A stretch of 64,000 nt of DNA from Zhenhengia yiwuensis (lineage in GTDB: Bacteria > Bacillota > Clostridia > Lachnospirales > Cellulosilyticaceae): NCBI RefSeq assembly GCF_014384995.1, contig NZ_JACRSY010000003.1, positions 134,002-198,001 of the forward strand. The letters are read 5' to 3'. The notes under the pieces are model-generated. The model was given only the letters and a program-made list of their open reading frames with translations, did no database searches and was not told where the DNA came from. Made by a program: the position numbers and the translations under genes. Within the stretch, counting starts at the first letter, position 1, and every line of letters starts with the position of its first letter. This document shows, piece by piece, positions 1 to 9,747 of this stretch.

Positions 1-1474
1 TCCAGATGAAGTCATGAGAGAAGTCGAGCAGATACCAGCTGAAGTAGCAGATAAAGATAAAAGAGGCCGTATGGATCTTAGACATGTGCCGATGGTAACG
101 ATTGATGGTGAAGATGCTAAAGACTTAGATGATGCCATCTCTATTGAGAAACTGGAAAATGGTAGATTCCGTTTAGGCGTACACATTGCCGATGTTACCC
201 ATTATGTAAAAGAAAAAGCACCATTAGATAAGGAAGCTCTTGAGCGCGGTACAAGTATTTACTTAGTAGATCGTGTTATTCCCATGCTTCCACATAAATT
301 AAGTAATGGTTTATGTTCACTTAATGCAGGGGTAGATCGCTTAGCATTAAGCTGTATTATGGAAGTCGATCAAAATGGTCATGTACAAAGTCATGAAATT
401 GCTGAAACAGTTATTAAGATAGATGAACGTATGAGCTATACACAGGTTAAGAAAATCCTAATGGACCATGATGAAGAGCTTATAGCAAGATATAAAGACT
501 TTGTACCTATGTTTGAAACGATGGAAGAACTAGCAGCTATTTTAAGAGATAAACGTATGAAACGTGGGGCTGTAGACTTTGATTTTGAAGAGACAAAGGT
601 TATTTTAGATAAGGAAGGTCATCCAATAGACATTAAACCTTACGATAGAAACGTAGCAACACGTATTATTGAAGAGTTTATGCTTCTTGCTAATGAAACC
701 ATAGCAGAAGATTACTTCTGGCAAGAGAAACCTTTCGTATATCGTACCCATGAGGATCCAGACCCAGAAAAGATTGAAGCATTAGGAGAATTTTTAACGA
801 ACTTTGGCTATACAGTAAAAGGTCATACGAAAACCCATCCAAAAGATATGCAGAAAATCTTAGAAGAGATTGAAGGTAAACCAGAAGAAAACATTATTAG
901 TCGTCTTCTTCTTCGTTCTATGAAGCAAGCACGCTATAGTGGTGAGTGTACAGGACACTTTGGTCTTGCTGCTAAATATTACTGTCACTTTACATCACCT
1001 ATAAGACGTTACCCAGACCTTCAGATTCACCGTATTATTAAATATAATCTACATGGTAAAATGCATGGGGAAAAGGAAAAGAAAATGTTTGACCATGTAA
1101 CAGAGGTAGCCAAACAATCTTCAATGCGTGAAAGAAGAGCAGAAGAGGCAGAAAGAGAGACCATTAAACTTAAGAAAGTAGAATATATGGAAAGTCATAT
1201 AGGTGAAATTTTTGACGGTGTTGTGACAGGAACAACTTCATGGGGTATTTATGTAGAACTTCCAAATACAGTTGAAGGCCTTGTTCATGTAAGTGAAATG
1301 GATGATGACTATTATATCTATGATGAACCAGGTCATAGATGGATTGGTGAACATACCAAGAAGATTTACCGATTAGGGGATACAGTAAAAGTAGAGCTTT
1401 TAAGTACAAATCGTCTTACAAGAACAATGGATTTCCGATTTGTTGATGATGAAGGAGAAGACGAAGAGGAGTAA
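1..1474 (+). CDS. rnr: RNase R, 3'-5' exoribonuclease (5' end outside window)
   Basis: The reading frame is open from base 2, so the N-terminal cold-shock/OB domains lie upstream of the window; about 490 residues are visible. The RNB catalytic core begins at once: TIDGEDAKDLDDAIS carries the metal-binding acidic residues, and HFTSPIRRYPDLQIHR is the conserved RNB signature. A C-terminal S1 RNA-binding domain follows (GEIFDGVVTGTTSWGIYVEL), ending in an acidic tail. The family degrades structured RNA processively and takes part in rRNA and mRNA turnover in the cytoplasm. In many Firmicutes smpB follows rnr; here a terminator and an unrelated transporter follow instead. Identification is firm; the true start cannot be seen. 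Confidence 0.96.
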   Translation, partial: PDEVMREVEQIPAEVADKDKRGRMDLRHVPMVTIDGEDAKDLDDAISIEKLENGRFRLGVHIADVTHYVKEKAPLDKEALERGTSIYLVDRVIPMLPHKLSNGLCSLNAGVDRLALSCIMEVDQNGHVQSHEIAETVIKIDERMSYTQVKKILMDHDEELIARYKDFVPMFETMEELAAILRDKRMKRGAVDFDFEETKVILDKEGHPIDIKPYDRNVATRIIEEFMLLANETIAEDYFWQEKPFVYRTHEDPDPEKIEALGEFLTNFGYTVKGHTKTHPKDMQKILEEIEGKPEENIISRLLLRSMKQARYSGECTGHFGLAAKYYCHFTSPIRRYPDLQIHRIIKYNLHGKMHGEKEKKMFDHVTEVAKQSSMRERRAEEAERETIKLKKVEYMESHIGEIFDGVVTGTTSWGIYVELPNTVEGLVHVSEMDDDYYIYDEPGHRWIGEHTKKIYRLGDTVKVELLSTNRLTRTMDFRFVDDEGEDEEE

Positions 1475-1490
1475 AAAGAATAAAGAGGAT

Positions 1491-1527
1491 GAAAACGTGC
1501 AAAATAACTAAAGTTGCACGTTTTTTT
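1491..1527 (+). terminator. Rho-independent terminator of rnr
   Basis: AACGTGCAA (1494-1502) pairs with TTGCACGTT (1514-1522), followed by a run of seven T. It starts 20 bases after the rnr stop codon. Confidence 0.85.
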
Positions 1528-1796
1528 GTATTTTTAAATGGATTTAATTTATTGAAAATAATGAGTAGATTTGATAAGGATGGTAAAAGCTAAATTTAAT
1601 TTAAATAAACATTAAAACGGTTAATATTATATAAATATTGAATTTGAGTTAAAAAAACGAGAATCTTTACTAAGTGATTGACTTTATAGGAGGCATCTAT
1701 TAAGATAAAACATGGTAAACAAAATGGGAAATTTATGTCGATTAGGTAAGCGACGTTTTAAATTTTGACAATGATAACAAGATGAGGTGCGAATGA
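1528..1796. other. AT-rich intergenic region before the sugar ABC operon
   Basis: There is no convincing ORF here. A GAGGTG ribosome binding site at 1784-1789 sets the start of the next gene at 1797; an overlapping ATG at 1793 is out of frame. The operon promoter should lie here, but I could not pair a good -35 with a -10. TTGACT near 1678 and TTGACA near 1765 occur without clear -10 partners. Confidence 0.4.
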
Positions 1797-2840
1797 ATGG
1801 GAATTAGATTAGAAAATCTAGTAGTAAAATTTGGCGATTTTACTGCCATTAATGACTTAACAATTCAGATTCCAAAAGGTAAATTAATTTCACTTCTTGG
1901 TCCATCAGGTTGTGGGAAATCAACAACACTCTTTACAATTTGTGGTATTCACAAGCCAACAAGTGGGAAAATCTATTTCGGAGACCGTGATGTAACAGGT
2001 CTTGAGCCAGAGAAATTAGGTATTGGTCTTGTGTTCCAAAACTATGCCTTATACCCACATATGACTATTAGAGAAAATATTTTATTCCCTCTTAGAAATT
2101 TAAAATGGGATAAAAAAGAAGCAGAAGAGCGCGTACTCGAAGTAGCTAAAATCGTTAAGATTGATGGCCTTTTAGATCGTAAGCCAGGGCAACTTTCTGG
2201 TGGTCAACAGCAAAGGGTAGCTATTGCACGTGCACTTGCTAAAAAACCAGAAAACCTTTTATTAGATGAGCCTTTATCAAACCTTGATACAAAGCTTAGA
2301 GTAGAAACACGTCAAGAAATTCGTCGTATTCAACAAGAAACAGGTGTTACAGCTATCTTCGTAACACATGATCAAGAAGAAGCTATGAGTATCTCAGATC
2401 AAATCATCTTAATGAAAGATGGTAAAATTCAACAAGTATCTACACCTACGGACATTTATATGAACCCATGTAACAAATTCGTTGCATCTTTCATTGGTAG
2501 TCCAGCAATGAACTTTATGAGACTTGATGTTAAAGAAGGAGTAGGAACAGTAGAAAAATGCATCTTTAATGGGCTTCCAAAAAATAAAAAATCTATTGAT
2601 TTAGGTTTTAGGGCGGAAGATATGGAAGTAAGTGAAGATGGATTTGAAACAACTGTTCAAACTGTAGAAGTTTTAGGTAGAGAAAGACTTCTTACTCTAG
2701 AATTTAACGGAGAAATTTTCAAAATGCTCGTAGACAAAGAGTTTATGATTGCTGAAGGTACTAGACTTTGTGTAAGACCTAAAGTAGGAAAAGCTTATGT
2801 ATTTGATACTGAAACAGAGGAGTTCATTACAAAATGCTAA
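1797..2840 (+). CDS. Carbohydrate ABC transporter ATPase (UgpC/MsmK type)
   Basis: This 347-residue cytoplasmic ATPase has Walker A GPSGCGKST (residues 35-43), Q-loop FQNYALYPHM, signature LSGGQQQR, Walker B LLLDEP and H-loop FVTHDQEEA. A C-terminal TOBE-like region of about 110 residues follows, as in ATPases of the MalK/UgpC class. It powers import through the two permeases encoded next and is first in a four-gene operon; its last codons overlap the first permease gene. ATPases of this class (MsmX/MsmK) often serve several transporters. That matters here because the sugar transporter at 45.8-49.8 kb has no ATPase of its own. The substrate cannot be read from this protein. Confidence 0.93.
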   Translation: MGIRLENLVVKFGDFTAINDLTIQIPKGKLISLLGPSGCGKSTTLFTICGIHKPTSGKIYFGDRDVTGLEPEKLGIGLVFQNYALYPHMTIRENILFPLRNLKWDKKEAEERVLEVAKIVKIDGLLDRKPGQLSGGQQQRVAIARALAKKPENLLLDEPLSNLDTKLRVETRQEIRRIQQETGVTAIFVTHDQEEAMSISDQIILMKDGKIQQVSTPTDIYMNPCNKFVASFIGSPAMNFMRLDVKEGVGTVEKCIFNGLPKNKKSIDLGFRAEDMEVSEDGFETTVQTVEVLGRERLLTLEFNGEIFKMLVDKEFMIAEGTRLCVRPKVGKAYVFDTETEEFITKC

Positions 2841-3712
2841 ATAATAAAGGGAAAAAGAGTTATAAAGGCTACTTATACTTATTACCAGCCTTGCTTGTAT
2901 TAAGTGTATTTGTCTTTTATCCAATTATCAATGCTATTGTATTTAGTTTTGATGAAACTAAAGCTGTAGGTTATGTATTTGGTTTTGGAAGTTATAAATA
3001 TCTATTTGAAGATAAAAGATTCTTACAATCTTTAGTGAATACTGTTATTTATGCTGCAGTTGTGCCAGCTTTATCTGTAGGCCTTTCACTTATGATTGCC
3101 AATACACTTGCAAACCTCAAAAATGAAAAACTTAAAGGGGTATTCCAAAGTATTTATTTCTTGCCATATGTAACTTCACTTGTAGCAATTGGAGTTGTAT
3201 GGTCATGGTTATTTAATGGCCAATATGGTATTATCAACTACTTATTAGGTTTTATTGGAATTGATCCAATTAATTGGTTAAGTGATCCTAACTGGGCAAT
3301 GCCTGCACTTATTATTTTCTCTGTATGGAAGAGTTTAGCCTTTAATACACTTATTCTTACAACAGGGATTGCATCAATTAATCCGCAGTACTACCAAGCA
3401 GCTAAAATTGATCAAGCAACAAATAGTACTATATTTAGAAAAATTACAATTCCACTTGTATCTCCAATTATTCTTTATACGTATATCATTAGCTTAATTG
3501 CTGGATTTAAAGTATATACAGAAGTATTTGTTCTCTTTAATGGACGTACACTTGATGGACGTGTATCAACAGTAGTTATGTACATTATTGATAGATTCTA
3601 TGGAGATCAAGACTTCCCTCTTGCTTTTGCAGCAGCGGTAGTACTTCTACTTATTATTTTAACAGTAACATTTGTCCAAAGAACAATTGCACGTAATAAA
3701 GTGCATTACTAG
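2834..3712 (+). CDS. Sugar ABC transporter permease, MalF/UgpA type
   Basis: This is a 292-residue membrane protein with about six transmembrane segments. The first follows a lysine-rich cytoplasmic start (KGKKSYKGYLYLLPALLVL). The EAA-type coupling loop, YYQAAKIDQATNSTIFRKIT, contacts the ATPase. The start overlaps the ATPase gene by 7 bp, indicating translational coupling, and the second permease begins 12 bp after the stop. Together with the next protein it forms the membrane channel of a CUT1-type sugar or glycerol-phosphate importer; the exact substrate is not determinable. Confidence 0.92.
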   Translation: MLNNKGKKSYKGYLYLLPALLVLSVFVFYPIINAIVFSFDETKAVGYVFGFGSYKYLFEDKRFLQSLVNTVIYAAVVPALSVGLSLMIANTLANLKNEKLKGVFQSIYFLPYVTSLVAIGVVWSWLFNGQYGIINYLLGFIGIDPINWLSDPNWAMPALIIFSVWKSLAFNTLILTTGIASINPQYYQAAKIDQATNSTIFRKITIPLVSPIILYTYIISLIAGFKVYTEVFVLFNGRTLDGRVSTVVMYIIDRFYGDQDFPLAFAAAVVLLLIILTVTFVQRTIARNKVHY

Positions 3713-3724
3713 AAGGAGGGCGTT

Positions 3725-4552
3725 ATGGAAAAGAAAATGAACATAAAAGTAGCATTAAAATATTTTCTTCTAACTTTATTTGCTATTGTAACGCTATTTC
3801 CATTCTACTGGATGATGGCGTCTTCACTTAAAACAGCGTTTGAGGTTATTCAAACTCCTCCAACACTTGTGCCAAATGAATTTATGTGGGAAAACTATGG
3901 CATTGCTTTAACAATGGCTCCGTTTGCCAGATATTTTATTAATACAGTTATCGTAACAGCTTTAAGTATTGTAAGTTCAGTAATTGTAGCAATTCTTGCT
4001 GCATTTGCCTTTTCTCATCTTGAATTTAAAGGAAGAGATTTTATCTTCTCATTATTCCTTGCTTCTATGATGATTCCAGGTGAAGTATTAATTATTACAA
4101 ACTTTAAAACAATATCAGCATTAAGATGGATGGACACGTATCAAGCGCTAGTAGTACCTTACATGGCTAATGTGCTTTACATTTATATGCTTAGAGAATT
4201 CTTCCTTAAAATCCCTAAACAACTTTACTTTGCGGCTAAAGTTGATGGAGCAAATGACTGGAAATTCCTATGGAAGATTATGGTTCCGATGGCGAAAGGT
4301 TCTATTATTACAATCTGTATTTTAGTAGGGATTAATTCATGGAATTCATTCTTATGGCCACTTCTTGTAACAAACAAAGAAGAAATGAGACTTTTATCAA
4401 ACGGTCTTACAGCATTCCAATCAGATGCAGGTAACCGTTATGAGCTCTTAATGGCAGCTTCTACAATTATTACGATTCCAGTTATGGTTGCCTATATCTT
4501 CCTTCATAAGAAAATTATGAACGGTATTACTGTAGGCGGCGTTAAAGGTTAA
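3725..4552 (+). CDS. Sugar ABC transporter permease, MalG/UgpE type
   Basis: This is a 275-residue membrane protein of ordinary MalG length with about six membrane segments. It begins with the usual first helix (LFPFYWMMASSLK) and has an EAA loop, YFAAKVDGANDWKFLWKIMVP, followed by the family's C-terminal KKIMNGITVGGVKG. An AAGGAGGG ribosome binding site lies at 3713-3720. It pairs with the preceding permease. Compare the MalG-type protein at 45.8 kb, which has the same core plus a large insertion. Confidence 0.92.
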   Translation: MEKKMNIKVALKYFLLTLFAIVTLFPFYWMMASSLKTAFEVIQTPPTLVPNEFMWENYGIALTMAPFARYFINTVIVTALSIVSSVIVAILAAFAFSHLEFKGRDFIFSLFLASMMIPGEVLIITNFKTISALRWMDTYQALVVPYMANVLYIYMLREFFLKIPKQLYFAAKVDGANDWKFLWKIMVPMAKGSIITICILVGINSWNSFLWPLLVTNKEEMRLLSNGLTAFQSDAGNRYELLMAASTIITIPVMVAYIFLHKKIMNGITVGGVKG

Positions 4553-4608
4553 AATTTATATACATTTATATAAATTACACAAATAAACTTTGTATGAGGT
4601 GAAAACAA

Positions 4609-5958
4609 ATGAAAAGAAAACTATTTGCATCTGCAATGACAGGTATTCTTGCTGTTTCTGCATTAACAGGTTGCGCATCAGGTGAAGTAACACCTAATGA
4701 AGGAAATAAAACACCAGTTGCAATCGAAATCCCAGATATGACTGAGCCAACATCAATTGAAATGTGGCACTTTATGTCAGGAAAACAACAAGAAGTTCTT
4801 CAATCAATTATTGATGAATTTAATGCAACAAATAACATGAATATTACTGTAAGTGCAGTAGCACAAGGTAAAATTCCTGATCTTAACAAAAAAGTAATTG
4901 CAGCAGAGCAGTCAAATACTTTACCAGCAATTATTAATGTATACCCAGACCTTGCTACAGGCCTTATTGAAAAAGGTGCTATTTATGATATTAGTTCTTT
5001 TGCATCACATCCTGAAGTTGGTATGGAAGCAGAACTTAAATCAGATTTCGTTGAGGCATTTATTGCTGAAGTATCACAATGGGATGGCAAACTTTATGGT
5101 ATGCCAATGACAAAATCAACAGAAGTTATTTATGTAAATAAAACATTATTAGAAAAAATTGGTTATACAGAAGCAGACGTTCAAGGTATGACAATGGATA
5201 AATTAGCAGAGATTTCTAAAGCTGCTAAAGAACAACTTGGTATTCCAGGTTTTGGATATGATAGTGGTTCAAATGGATTTATTTCTACATTAAAAATGGA
5301 TGGTAAAAATTTCGTAGATCTTGATGGAACAATCAATGTAGATAATGAATGGGTTAGAACATTCATGGACTTCTATAAAGAGCAAGTAACAAACGGTTAC
5401 TTCCGTACTCCAGGTGAAGATGGTTTCTTATCAGGACCATTCTCTAATCAACAAATGTTAATGTACCAAGGATCAACAGCAGGTGCATCATTCATTGATA
5501 CAAATGGTCAATTTGAATTAATCGCTGTAGAACCAGCTTACTTTGAAGGTAAAGACAAAGCAGTTATCCAACAAGGTGGTTCATTATTTGTAACAACTGA
5601 TGTAACACCACAAGAACAATTTGCTGCTTATGAATTTATTAAGTTTGCAACAAATACAGAAAACACAGCTAAATTTGCAACAGAAACAGGATATCTTCCA
5701 GTACGTAAATCAGCTGCAGAAACAGATATCGTTAAAAATATATTAGCAGATCCAGAAGCTGTATATGCAAAAGTATACCCAGTAGCTCAAACAGCTTTAG
5801 GTTATGCTTACTATACACCAGCAGTTAACAATGCACAATCAGCACGTAGCACAATTCAAGAAAAATTTGAAGCATACGTAAATGGTAACATTACAGATAT
5901 AGAAGCATTCATCCAAGAATCTTTAGCAGAAGTTGGTACATCAATCCAACGTCAATAA
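4609..5958 (+). CDS. Sugar ABC transporter substrate-binding lipoprotein (UgpB-like)
   Basis: The 449-residue precursor has a lipoprotein signal peptide ending in LTGC (Cys22 is the lipidated residue), then a type-I extracellular solute-binding fold. The segments SIEMWHFMSGKQQEVLQSII and YGMPMTKSTEVIYVNKTLL are typical of CUT1/UgpB-like binding proteins. It is anchored outside the membrane and delivers substrate to the two permeases. It is the last gene of the operon, followed by a clear terminator. Placing the binding-protein gene last and using favoured codons throughout suggest high expression (inference). Glycerol-3-phosphate or an oligosaccharide are the best guesses. Confidence 0.92.
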   Translation: MKRKLFASAMTGILAVSALTGCASGEVTPNEGNKTPVAIEIPDMTEPTSIEMWHFMSGKQQEVLQSIIDEFNATNNMNITVSAVAQGKIPDLNKKVIAAEQSNTLPAIINVYPDLATGLIEKGAIYDISSFASHPEVGMEAELKSDFVEAFIAEVSQWDGKLYGMPMTKSTEVIYVNKTLLEKIGYTEADVQGMTMDKLAEISKAAKEQLGIPGFGYDSGSNGFISTLKMDGKNFVDLDGTINVDNEWVRTFMDFYKEQVTNGYFRTPGEDGFLSGPFSNQQMLMYQGSTAGASFIDTNGQFELIAVEPAYFEGKDKAVIQQGGSLFVTTDVTPQEQFAAYEFIKFATNTENTAKFATETGYLPVRKSAAETDIVKNILADPEAVYAKVYPVAQTALGYAYYTPAVNNAQSARSTIQEKFEAYVNGNITDIEAFIQESLAEVGTSIQRQ

Positions 5959-5965
5959 TAATAGG

Positions 5966-6010
5966 AAAGCCACAAGTCTTTGAAATATAAAAACTTGTGG
6001 CTTTTATTTT
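5966..6010 (+). terminator. Terminator of the sugar ABC operon
   Basis: AAAGCCACAAGT (5966-5977) pairs with ACTTGTGGCTTT (5993-6004), followed by a T-rich tail. It lies just after the binding-protein stop. Confidence 0.88.
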
Positions 6011-6085
6011 ACTTTTTTATTCTCACATTACTTAAAAGTTATCTTAAAATGATTGAACTAATAGATAAAATCAACAAGTCCATAA

Positions 6086-7297
6086 GAAAATATAATAGAT
6101 AAAGTTTATGATTTAACAACAAGTTATTTTGATGATAACACATACAGTTTAGGTGTTCTTTTAGAAGATGGCAAACTAATAGAAATAGACTTCATAAGTA
6201 AATTTGATTGTCCAAAGATTTCTGCCACAGAGATGATACGTACTGATGATAATCATGCAGTATTTAGTTTTGTTTCTGATACAGCAGGGACTTTCTACTA
6301 TGCACTTGGTAAAGCAGAACCAGCTAAACAACCAGAACAAGGCGAATTTAGTATCGTTAATGCAAAAGGTTTTACACTTCCAGCAACTGATTTCTTTGCA
6401 GAAATGGGTGGTTTTGAGATTGAATTAAACAGAGCAACCAAAGAACCTTTAAGGTTAGAAGATTTTACTATTATTTGCCCTAAAAATGGTAAATTAATAT
6501 TAGGAAGATTAGAGACAGAAGATAACAAGACATATAAACTTCATATGAAAAAAGGTTATAATTTTGTATCTGGTACAACTTATAATGCAACCATTATATT
6601 TAATAATGGAACACAAGCTAGTAAGAAGTTCTTTGTAGATGTTTGAGCAGATGACGTTACTGAATTAGATTTAAAATTAACAACAGATAGTGCACTTCAA
6701 GTATCTTTCAAAGCAAAAGAAAATGGAAAAATTTATTATGATCTAACAGATGAAGATCAACAAAATAGTAGACCAAAAGATCCAACTGAACTTTTCGAAA
6801 AGGGTCAAGTACAAGAAATAACAACTGGATATAATATTTTAGAAGGAATAGTAGCCAAGGAAGGACAATGGTTCCGTTATGCAGTAGAGGATGAACTTGG
6901 TAATAGAATGACACGCTATGGCTATGAATGCGTTCCAAAATATGTGCCAGAAAATAAACCAGATGAATCAGAAGAATTAAAAGTTACAAATATTAAATTT
7001 AATAAAGATAGTGGTTATTATGGTTATGGTCAAATAGTTATTACATTTAATAGAGAAGTTCAAATTAACTCAGCTAATACAAGAGATGTTAAGATAACAA
7101 ATGTTGATGGGAAATTTGCTGTAGATGCTCAATTTGATTACTTTGCACCTACAGATACTTTAAAATTAGACTTAAGAAATGTGAGTGGAATGGTAATAAA
7201 TAGTGGAGAGCATCAATTTACTTTTAGACTTACTTATGAGGGCAAAGATGGAGGGCTAGAAGATAAAATATTTATTGAAACTTTCATTACAGATTAA
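6086..7297 (+). pseudogene. Decayed surface-protein gene with Ig-like repeats
   Basis: One reading frame runs from a stop at 6083 to a stop at 7295 and is broken only by an in-frame TGA at 6644-6646. There is no ATG, GTG or TTG start near its beginning, so it has also lost its 5' end. The ~400-residue product has beta-rich segments (ILGRLETEDNKTYKLHMKKG; TLKLDLRNVSGMVINSGEHQ) resembling the Ig-like or SLH-associated modules of Gram-positive extracellular proteins. No signal peptide, anchor or catalytic motif is visible. The frame is identical on both sides of the TGA, so a single base change separates it from an intact frame. I do not recognise the family. It is not part of the preceding operon. 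Confidence 0.7.
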
Positions 7298-7634
7298 ATA
7301 AAAGTATCTTTTTTAGGTAGAGTTTTATAACTTTGCCTTTCGTTTTAGTAGTAAGCTAAAACGTTAGTAAGTATTAAATGTACAAGGATATAGGCTATTT
7401 TAATAAGTTGAAGAGCTATAGAATATGTGGTACTATTAGGACATTAGAAAACTTATAGTATAAATATTTTCTTATAAAAGATATATAATATATATAGTAT
7501 AAGTAATCAAAAATATTAAAAGGCATATAAAGATACTGTTAAGTCATTCAATGCTAATAATAGAACTTAATAAAGAAAGGAGTTGCCTTAGGGCAACTCT
7601 TTTATTAAGTAGTATTTATTATAGGGAGAAGAAA
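7298..7634. other. Intergenic region before nrnA
   Basis: This AT-rich stretch contains an 8-bp hairpin without a U-tail (CGTTTTAG 7341-7348 with CTAAAACG 7356-7363), AT-rich promoter-like sequence near 7480-7510, and the terminator described at 7576. No ORF is supported. Confidence 0.45.
7576..7604 (+). terminator. Terminator or attenuator hairpin in the nrnA leader
   Basis: GAGTTGCC (7580-7587) pairs with GGCAACTC (7592-7599) around a TTAG loop, followed by TTTT. It sits 31 bases upstream of the preferred nrnA start. This argues against the upstream ATG at 7551, which would place the hairpin inside the coding region. Confidence 0.65.
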
Positions 7635-8612
7635 ATGAAAGTAAATAAATCAGTTATACAAGAAATTATTAATAAGATAGAGGAATATGATACAATTGCT
7701 TTATTTAGACATGTTTACCCAGATCAAGATTCTTATGGGAGTCAGGTCGCACTTAAAAATATGATCGAAAAAAGTTTCCCAGGAAAAACTGTTTACTTAA
7801 TGGGAAAACATGATGAAGATTTAAGCTACATTGGTAAGATGGATGAGCATCAAGAAGAAATTATACTAGATGAAAAGTGTTTAGCGATTATTCTAGATGT
7901 AGGTGATTCTTACCGTGTAGATAATCAAGATTATAAAAAATGTGGTTATGTGATTAAAATTGATCATCATAGGCCATTTGAAGAAAGATTTGAAGATTTG
8001 TCATGGGTAGATATTGAGTATCCAGCTACAAGTTTAATGCTTGTAGACTTACTTATCGAAAGTGAAGGGCGCCTTCAAATGGATAAAGTAGGTAGAGAAG
8101 CATTATACATTGGTATTATTGCGGATACAGGACGTTTTGCCTTTGTCTCAAATCCTACACAAATCTTTGAAAAAATTGTTCATATTACCTATGACCTAGA
8201 TACAAAACCACTTTATGCAGCATACCATAAGCGTAAGTTGAACGGAGTACAGTTCACAGGATATATTTATAATAACTTTGAGATTCGTAAAAATGGTGTG
8301 GCCATTCTTAAAATCCCAAGAGAAGTATTAGAAAAATATAATATGAATTATATGGTGGCAGCACGTATGGTTAATACGCTTCAAGATATTGATGGTATCG
8401 TAAACTGGCACTTCTTCGCAGAAACACCAAGTGGACAAATTATGAGTGAGTTCCGATCAAACGGACCGTGTGTAAATGAAATTGCAGCTCAATATGGTGG
8501 AGGAGGACACTTCTTAGCCGGTGGTGCTACACTTGATAGCTGGGATACGGTTGAAGCTATTATTGCTGACTTTGAAGAAAATTGTGGGAAGTTTAAAGCA
8601 GAAAATAAATAA
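7635..8612 (+). CDS. nrnA: DHH-family phosphoesterase, NanoRNase/pAp phosphatase (NrnA-like)
   Basis: The 325-residue cytoplasmic enzyme has the DHH-family metal motifs in order: HVYPDQDSYGSQ, DVGDS, IDHHRPFE (the DHH motif) and ADTGRF. The DHHA1 substrate-binding motif GGGGHFLAGGA lies near the C-terminus. NrnA proteins degrade 2-5-mer RNAs and dephosphorylate 3'-phosphoadenosine 5'-phosphate (pAp), a by-product of sulfate assimilation. The start at 7635 is chosen because GGGAGA at 7624-7629 lies just upstream and the length matches the family. An in-frame ATG 84 bases upstream would add an unsupported extension across a terminator hairpin. It appears monocistronic. Confidence 0.9.
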   Translation: MKVNKSVIQEIINKIEEYDTIALFRHVYPDQDSYGSQVALKNMIEKSFPGKTVYLMGKHDEDLSYIGKMDEHQEEIILDEKCLAIILDVGDSYRVDNQDYKKCGYVIKIDHHRPFEERFEDLSWVDIEYPATSLMLVDLLIESEGRLQMDKVGREALYIGIIADTGRFAFVSNPTQIFEKIVHITYDLDTKPLYAAYHKRKLNGVQFTGYIYNNFEIRKNGVAILKIPREVLEKYNMNYMVAARMVNTLQDIDGIVNWHFFAETPSGQIMSEFRSNGPCVNEIAAQYGGGGHFLAGGATLDSWDTVEAIIADFEENCGKFKAENK

Positions 8613-8615
8613 GAG

Positions 8616-8658
8616 ATAGATCGCTTGAGGACGCAAGTCTTAAAGCGGTCTATTTTTT
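8616..8658 (+). terminator. Terminator of nrnA
   Basis: ATAGATCGCTT (8616-8626) pairs with AAGCGGTCTAT (8643-8653) with one G-U pair, followed by six T. Confidence 0.82.
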
Positions 8659-8697
8659 ATGTAAAAATAATAAGATGTCTTAGAGAGGGGGAATAAG

Positions 8698-9747
8698 ATG
8701 GCGCATTTAGGTTACTCGGTATATGTCTCTACTTTTAGTCACCAGAAGGTATTTCTTAGAGCATTAGAGGATAGGGATTTTTATGTTTTCACTTCTTTAC
8801 ATATTGTCGAAGAACGGAATGAGCATTATAAACAGCAGGCAGAAGATATGCTTAGATGGCTAAAATGCAAAGGCTTTAAAGTTATAGCGGATATTTCAAA
8901 AAGGACATTAGCTTTCTTTGGGGAAAGGGATGTGGTGAAACTCGCAAAACGGTTAGGTATTACAGTATTACGAATAGACTATGGATTTAGCGAAGAAGAG
9001 ATAATAGGGCTAGCTAAGGATTTTCCAATAGCGTTTAATGCTAGTACAATGCCCCTACCTTTAGTAAGAAAACTTAAGCAGGTATCACCACAGATTTTTG
9101 CAATTCATAACTATTACCCTAGGGCTTATACAGGGCTTTCAACAAGACAATTTCAACAAATCAATGGGGAGTTAGAAAAAGAAGGTATAGAGGTAGTAGC
9201 TTTTATTCCGAATAGCCACAAGAGTAGAGGGCCTATTTATGAAGGACTACCTACTTTAGAACATGAAAGATATGAGACATCGGCAGTGAATTATTTTGAG
9301 ATGAAGCTGGATTTAAAGGTGACACATATTGTGTTAGCAGATTTAGGCCTAGAAGTTTTAGATGAGAAAATTATAAAGGAATATGAGACAAATAAGGTAG
9401 TGAGTATACCTTGTATAATAGATAAGAAATTTGAATATCTATATAACCAAGTTTTTACTATTAGAATAGATTCTCCAGATTGTGCCTATAGGTTGCAAGA
9501 ATCACGAGAATTTGCTACAGCAGGAAGTATTGTGGAACCTTTTAATTGCCAAGATAGAGGTATAGGATGTATTACTTGTGACAATCTAAATTATGGAAGA
9601 TACTCAGGGGAGATACAAATTATAAGAGAGTATCTTCCTAGAGATGGAAGAGTGAATGTTATAGGTAAAATAGATAAAGATTATTTAGGGCTAACAAAGT
9701 TTGTCCAAAATGGATGTCAAATCCAATTCATAAAAGGAGAGGGCTAA
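8698..9747 (+). CDS. mupG: MupG-family 6-phospho-N-acetylmuramidase (DUF871)
   Basis: The 349-residue protein begins MAHLGYSVYVSTFSHQ, the N-terminus of the DUF871/MupG TIM-barrel family, and contains the family segments HNYYPRAYTGLS and FIPNSHKSRGPIYEGLPTLE. A smaller C-terminal domain carries DRGIGCITCDNLNYGRYSGE. MupG from Staphylococcus cleaves the disaccharide MurNAc-6P-GlcNAc in the cytoplasm. The downstream murQ and murP genes strongly support that role here. GAGAGGGGG just upstream of 8698 is the ribosome binding site. The next gene's ATG follows the stop codon directly, so the operon is tightly packed. Confidence 0.88.
   Translation: MAHLGYSVYVSTFSHQKVFLRALEDRDFYVFTSLHIVEERNEHYKQQAEDMLRWLKCKGFKVIADISKRTLAFFGERDVVKLAKRLGITVLRIDYGFSEEEIIGLAKDFPIAFNASTMPLPLVRKLKQVSPQIFAIHNYYPRAYTGLSTRQFQQINGELEKEGIEVVAFIPNSHKSRGPIYEGLPTLEHERYETSAVNYFEMKLDLKVTHIVLADLGLEVLDEKIIKEYETNKVVSIPCIIDKKFEYLYNQVFTIRIDSPDCAYRLQESREFATAGSIVEPFNCQDRGIGCITCDNLNYGRYSGEIQIIREYLPRDGRVNVIGKIDKDYLGLTKFVQNGCQIQFIKGEG

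Noticed and set aside
1170..1409. Minus-strand ORF inside rnr
   Set aside because: It is a shadow of the RNase R reading frame, with no ribosome binding site or recognisable product.
6644..6646. In-frame TGA read as selenocysteine
   Set aside because: No SECIS-like hairpin is evident just after it, the context is not a redox motif, and the gene also lacks a start, so decay explains it better.
7551..7634. Upstream in-frame start for nrnA
   Set aside because: It would place a terminator hairpin inside the coding region and add a non-conserved extension; the ribosome binding site supports 7635.
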